From Labia minor (Eukaryota; Arthropoda; Insecta; Dermaptera; Spongiphoridae), in the NCBI GenBank assembly GCA_963082975.1, contig OY720346.1, positions 20,330,720 to 20,394,719 on the forward strand: a stretch of DNA of 64,000 nucleotides. Reading direction: 5' to 3'. Below the pieces are notes generated by a model. That model made no database searches. It was not told where the DNA came from and saw only the letters and a list, made by a program, of their open reading frames with translations. Position numbers and translations under genes: made by a program. Below, piece by piece: positions 58,341-64,000 of this stretch (positions are counted from its first letter, which is position 1; each line of letters starts with the position of its first letter).

Positions 58341-59639
58341 ATAAATCATCGATGGGAAAAAAATATACCGGAAAAAAAGAAAAAAAAAAAACGACTCAAA
58401 TTAGTCGGAAATGAGATAATGAAATTTGAGTTGTGATGATAAAAATATATATATATACATTCACACATAAAAATTGATATTATAAATCTATAATACATGG
58501 ACGCTTCTATTTAAATGAAATGATTGATAAATATTGACGATGAACAAAAATTGGGAGAGGGTGAAAATTGAAAAAAAAAAAAAAATATTCAAATGATATT
58601 TTCTCAATTAACTTAAAGTAATGAAGATCGGTCAAATAAATTGAGTCATGTTAAGTATACCACCTTAATAATAATATTTATTATTTTAATCTATAATGGT
58701 TATAAATGCCTTGGAAATCATAACTTTAATAAAGTCACATATTTCTCCTTCTCTCTCGAAAATATCTTAAAGTTTATATAGGTACTAATCCCTTTAAGGG
58801 CTTGGCATTTAGGAAACTCTGATCTATGAACCTTGAACGAGTTACTGGAAGGGCTGGCTAGCCCTTTCAATCCTTGATTCACCATTGTTCATTCAAGAGT
58901 AAATTGGAAACGCTCTCATGATACTAGATTACTTCAAAATTAATTATTTAATGAATTGAAATTGGAGATAATAAATTATTTTTTTTTTTTAAAAAAAAAG
59001 AAAAAATCTATTCTTTTTTTTATTATAAATTCCAATTCAAATAATTTATTACACTTGATTTAATAAAAAAAATCCAATAATTTGAATACCTTATCAAATT
59101 TCAATAAAAACTTAAGAAACAAAAACAAAAATATAAATAAAAATTAAATAATTAATAATAAAATTAAATTGTATTTAAATATATTTGCACAGAAGAGAAT
59201 TTCAAACTTTTAACTAAAATAGTTGAATTATTGTAAGCTTAGTTAATTTAAAAATTTCAACCTGATATTTGAAATTAATTAAAAATTACTATAATTATTA
59301 CTAACACATCGATTATAATTGATTCGTAAGTTTATATTTATATTATAATATTCGACAAATACAATTTACAACTATAAATTAAATATTTTGATATATGTAT
59401 TGTATTGTATTTATTTTTATATTTTATTTTGTTATTTTATTTTTAATGAATAAAAAAATTTCAGAGTGCGATGGTTAATTCATTCATTGAAAAAATGCAC
59501 GAGGATTAAAAACATGTCGCAACCAATGATAATAAATGGCACAACTGATTACACCCTTGCTCGGGCATAAATCAGTTTATATATATATATATTGTAAAAA
59601 TAATATCGCTTTTTTGATATTGGCGAACAACGATTAAAA
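58341..59639. other. AT-rich stretch with one hairpin
   Basis: AAGGGCT-GGCT-AGCCCTT at 58849-58866 is a perfect 7-bp stem, near CCCTTTAAGGG at about 58790. The remainder is AT-rich. Confidence 0.55.
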
Positions 59640-60060
59640 TGCGGTTAACTAATTAGCCTAATAAAACTGTTGTTTCCAAAATGATGGATCTAAAAATGCT
59701 AATAGGTGGAGGCCCCGGAGGGCATGTCAGCTAAATGACACAGGGGACGCACCACTTACCGAACGGATAAACGAACGAGCAGAAAGTGATGGACATATTC
59801 CAGCGACACTCACCTGGAACAACACAAAAAAAAGCAAAGTCAAGTGTGAGTCGGAATGCACTCGCGGGATCAGTCCTGTCAGGGGATCAACTGCACTCGG
59901 CGGATTGGATTTGCTGACCGGGCATGACTGGACAGACCACCGACGGATTACAGATAAGAGATAAAAGATAGAAGATAAGATGAGTTCCAACCTTCGGCGT
60001 TGGTTTCTTTCCACCATCCAATTATCCATCCACCCCAGGATTAGACTGAATCTACTTCCA
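59640..60060. promoter_or_regulatory. GC-richer island around candidate ratchet site 1
   Basis: Surrounds the splice-like signals at 59760-59815. Contains GCGGTTAACTAATTAGCC, CTGCACTCGGCGGATTGG and an AGATAAGAGATAAAAGATAG GATA-like run at about 59950. Confidence 0.35.
59760..59813 (-). other. Candidate ratchet site with RS-exon / microexon 1 (54 nt)
   Basis: On the minus strand a tract TTTGCTTTTTTTTGTGTTGT leads to CCAG, with the AG at 59815-59814, directly followed by GTGAGTG. This is a textbook juxtaposed 3'/5' splice site. A second strong donor, TTCG|GTAAGTGG, begins at 59759 and defines a 54-nt exon (59813-59760). Two frames are open through it; I recognise no protein. The combination is what recursive-splicing sites in long introns look like. 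An ordinary 54-nt exon is the alternative. Confidence 0.45.
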
Positions 60061-61129
60061 GAGCGAATAAAATAAGAGTATTACGCGACCAGCAAAAAAA
60101 AAAAAAATCATGAGATTATCATCTTACAAAGAGAGACAACCGTACATATTCAGAATTTATTTTATTTTTATTTTTTTACTATCCTAATTACTATGGAAAT
60201 TTTTCCATACTCTTAATTCATAACATTGCATTCTTAATCTTATCTTCTTATGCTAGTAAAAATTGGCCATGGGTTCTCAAAAACCGCTCTAAAGATTTTT
60301 TTGAAATTGACACCAGAGATAGTATTTATAAAGAAAAATTGAGTTTTATTGTTCACATCTCTGGAAAAATTCATCTTTATTAGTTTTCTGATTGAGTATA
60401 TTAAACAAATTTCAAAAGGGAAAATATATATATAATTTATAAAAAAAACAAACAAAATAAAATCAATTTTAATTACAAATATATATTACAATTATTCCAT
60501 GGAAGAATTGTTAAACAATAACCCAATTAAGGATGGATGGATGGTACATTGCAACATTTCGATTAAAATATCAGACGCTGCTTTTGGAAAAAGAAATGTT
60601 CTCTAGAGAAGGGTGGAAAGATGCTTGGTATGTCAAGAGGGAATTTGCTCCCGATCGAAATAACAAATTCCATTTTCTACCCTACGAGAGAGATTCTTCT
60701 TCGCTTCCAATCTAATCTTTGTAATAAATAAATAAATACCAACACATAGTGATACAACTTGGGAATCATAATTCGGTCAATATTTAGTAAATAATACGAT
60801 TAGTTTTAATATTAAAACGAGACTAGAATGGTGATTCATTGGATGGAGCGGAATGAAAATGCATTTTGATCAATATTTATGGTGTGTTGATAGGGAGAGT
60901 GGTCTGATGAGACCAAAGTGCCAGGTGTTTGATGAAGATCAGTGATAAGTAATAAATAATTCCTGGGTAACTCGTAAACTCATTTGATTTTCCGATAATC
61001 AAAGGAATATTTTCTGTTAAGTCATTCGATCCATTGGTAAAGTAACTTTGGAAAGATCCAGAATGTAAAAGGCGGTTAAGTGAGACTCTTAACTTAAGAA
61101 AATCTTATAACAGAAACCGTTGTTAATAA

Positions 61130-61600
61130 GAGGATGGCTTCGCGAGCGTGATTTTTGTTTGGAACCCTCGTCGACGCAAAATGAAATAAACGCAATCCCA
61201 TGTTTCGTTTAACTTCGAGAGACAAATCCAAATCGCTCTAACTTGAACAAATGGAGGATGAGGAAATGAGAGGACGGGATTTCTGGAGTGTTTCTAGTGT
61301 TCAGTGGGGATTGTGCTAATGAGCTAACACGTCGCAAACTAATGCAATCGAGCGAGTTGGTGATTTTTCGGCCTACGACAAATTCAGAATTTTTCCTTGT
61401 CGGATGATAATACCACTCCTGGCATCAGGAAGCCCTTGCATTATTCATAACCACCCCATACCCTAGACTGCAATTCGACAACCCCGACGCTTTCGAGTTA
61501 AGCCTCCAAATGAATTTTAATTGAGAACATTGCAGTCGTTTTGGCCTCAGGCCCAGACGAGAGACGGCCAACTCCAAAACGCTTCTCCTCCAATGTCATT
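61130..61600. promoter_or_regulatory. GC-richer island
   Basis: Contains CTCGTCGACGCAAAATG, GTGCTAATGAGCTAACACG, CTAATGCAATCG, GGATGATAATACC and AATTTTAATTGAG. Non-coding by inspection. Confidence 0.32.
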
Positions 61601-64000
61601 AAAAATAAATAGGAAGTGGAAATATTAATACGAATGAAATATTTCTCATATAAATAATCAAAAGGTCATCTCTTGGTAGAAAAAAAAAAACGAAACGAAT
61701 TGAGGTAGTCATGTAGAATAAATGAGCCTAGCACATTTGTTTGTTAACCGGTTGTGATGTTTGGTAATCCGAGATACGAAAGGCGATAATGCTTATCGGG
61801 TGTTTGGAAATAATGGATGTGCGACGTTTATAAAGAAGGTTACCAAATAAATACGAAGATAAAAAAAAAACAAGAAAAAGGTTTCGATATTTCAAACATC
61901 ATCATTCTGAATGATCAAAGTAGCAATAGGGAGGAAATAAATTTCGGGATTTGGAATTTTATATATCCCATGGTTCGTTTAGAATTCAAGTTTATGAGCT
62001 CAGCTGTTGTTGTTATTGTTGTTGTTGAGATGGGTGAGCGAGATGTGTCGTATTTTTTGGGACTTCTGTCTTTTCTTGTTGAAAATAACACCAAACGTAG
62101 GGGGCCACAAGTTCCACCTGATCCTAAAAAGAAATATTGCTCTTGCAAAGAGGTCATCTCATCTCTTTAAAAAAAAAGCTCGAATTCAATTTGTGAATAG
62201 GTTGATTTTCTCGTTAATTAATTCCCACTGGGCGATAATAAGAACATCAGAGAAAGGGAAAAAAATAATGAAAATTAAGCTGAGAGCTTATTATAAGACT
62301 CGATTAAAATAACAAACAGCGCCACACAGCCGAAGCCAGAAGAGAATTCAAAACGGTATAAATTTAATTAACAACCCCCTACCCTAACCCGATAAATATT
62401 ACTTTTGCTTTTGATTCGATGAAAAACAAAGACTAAATCATTTCCTATAAAATAATAATTAATTTTATTTACCCAGTAAGTTTTTTGTTTTATTTTGATT
62501 TCAATTAAAATATGATTGAATTTAACGATAATAATGATGATAATAATGATAATAATAATAATAATAATAATAATAACTACATCCAACATATCTATGAATA
62601 AATAATCAAGTTTTGTTGTATTTTAAAGGGAATATTAAAATACAGGTGTAGAAATGAAAAATAAAATTTGAAATAAAATTATATATGTATGTATATACAT
62701 GTATAATTAAATTTAAGGAAGAAAATATAAATGTGTATATACAATTAAAATTTTATAAATAAATTACTGAAAAATAAGTTAAATGTAATTATATATTCGA
62801 AGGTAGGTAGGTATATGAAATATAATAATTAAGTACCTATTATGAAGGTTTAAGATTTGGTTTTTAATGGAACGTTAATAGCCGATTTTATATCTGAGCA
62901 TCAAACAATAAATAAGATTTAAACAATATGCAAGGATGTGAGTGTATGTGGGGTTACGGTCCGGCTGAACATCATAAAATGTTGACCAGCCCATTAAGGG
63001 ACGATTTGTTCATGTAATGTTTACTAAGAAGCCAGTTTTACGTAGTTTACATTCTGTTCAAATGCATTTTCTCTCTTATTATTTGAAATAGATTAATCTT
63101 AAACAACAAAATCCTCCCTATGTAATGATAATACTATACTAAATTTTCAAACAGTGAATACTAAAATGTAAATGAAACTTTGGATTTTATTATAATAACC
63201 CTTTTCTTTTTATTAATTTTTATATTAAAATAAGCAATAAAATTAGGCTACCATAGTATTATTCTCAATATGCAATATTATTTATTTAAAATATTGAGTG
63301 CATATACAATAATTAGAAGTTAATTAAAAAAAGAAAGATAATTAAATACATAGAACGTTATAATATGTTAAAAATATTTATCAAATATAACATATGATAA
63401 TAAAATAATATAAAATTCTCTTAAATTCAGTACACAAGTTATTTGATGATCATTTAATGGATTGAATTAAATAATAATAATAATAATAAATCATTAAATA
63501 ATAATTAAAAAATTAAATTCAATCTACTGAAATCAAATGTGTATTATTTTATATAATTAAATACAAATTTATTTAAAGAATTTTGTTTTATAAATAATAT
63601 TATTTTCCAACACCACTTTTCAAAGAATTTATTTCAACAACGATTAAAAGGAGCGGGTATCACCAATCTATTCTTTGCTAATTAAAAACTTTGTTGTCTA
63701 TTTTACTTTTTCTTGAAATTAACCCTTTAAAACCCCTTTTATTTATATAAAGACCCTTTCATTGCGAGCAGTTATTTGATCTTATTATTTACCCCTTCCA
63801 TGGTGCAGATTTCGTTATTTATTATAATAATATATGGAAAGTTTAATATTTTGCCGTGTCGTGGAGTGCACCAGGTGTCATTCGATATTTTTTCAACCCT
63901 CCTCCCTATTCACGCCTGATAAAATACTACTACTAATAATATCAATAATAATAATAATAATAATCATAATAATAATAATAGGCGGCAGCAAATATTCACG
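61601..64000. other. AT-rich stretch to the window end
   Basis: A GTTGTTGTTATTG run at 62003-62025 creates false frames. (AAT)n runs lie at 62528-62576, 63468-63489 and 63925-63980. A patch at 62940-63010 (GGGGTTACGGTCCGGCTG, GACCAGCCCATTAAGGG) is GC-richer. No gene. Confidence 0.6.
62528..62576. repeat. (AAT)n/(GAT) microsatellite
   Basis: ATAATGATGATAATAATGAT followed by eight AAT units. Read on the minus strand it gives a false poly-isoleucine frame. Confidence 0.95.

Noticed and set aside
59727..60029. 100-codon minus-strand frame over the candidate ratchet site
   Set aside because: It runs through the pyrimidine tract of the splice acceptor, which gives the LLFFVLF stretch; as a continuous coding region it is implausible.
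61817..62312. 117- and 101-codon + strand frames
   Set aside because: Driven by a GTT repeat and A-rich runs; frames overlap each other and an opposite-strand frame.
1..64000. CRISPR array, operon or prophage
   Set aside because: No spaced identical direct repeats of CRISPR type, no bacterial gene organisation; the DNA is clearly eukaryotic.

Overview
The window is AT-rich, TE-littered, almost gene-free eukaryotic DNA, most likely from an arthropod and probably an insect. The reasons are a mariner remnant, DINE-1/Helentron-like rolling-circle elements carrying CTGT/CCGT microsatellites, a ZBED/SCAND3-like hAT transposon, tRNA-derived SINE relics and abundant (TA)n, (AAT)n and poly-A/T tracts. 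The species cannot be named from sequence alone. No bacterial-style gene organisation exists; most open frames are low-complexity shadows.

Only one long, clearly real coding sequence is present: an uninterrupted 619-codon hAT transposase (40562-42421, + strand). It lies in a complete transposon, 39481-42807, bounded by imperfect terminal inverted repeats and a perfect 8-bp target-site duplication (ATCTATAC). Other mobile DNA: three copies of one DINE/Helentron-like family (4219-5263, 36403-37020, 53782-54435); two full copies and one truncated copy of a second such family (6989-7584, 26352-26942, 4853-5146, the last nested in a copy of the first); a gutted mariner (24090-24550); two long inverted-repeat (foldback/MITE) elements (18608-19076, 21436-21970); a four-monomer ~222-bp satellite (28441-29330); and tRNA-related SINE relics (8796-8996, 55483-55545, 16072-16134).

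Between AT-rich deserts are repeated GC-richer islands of 150-900 bp with homeodomain, forkhead, GATA, octamer and E-box-like words and short perfect palindromes. This is the look of conserved non-coding regulatory DNA around, or inside the introns of, a developmental gene. The most interesting signal fits that view. Three minus-strand sites (59813, 38410, 18409) each have a polypyrimidine tract and CAG directly followed by GT, plus a good 5' splice site 41-61 nt downstream. They are spaced 21.4 and 20.0 kb apart. This is the layout expected of recursive-splicing (ratchet) sites with RS-exons, or of microexons, in a giant minus-strand intron. I therefore suggest, as inference, that much of the window is intronic to an unseen long minus-strand gene.
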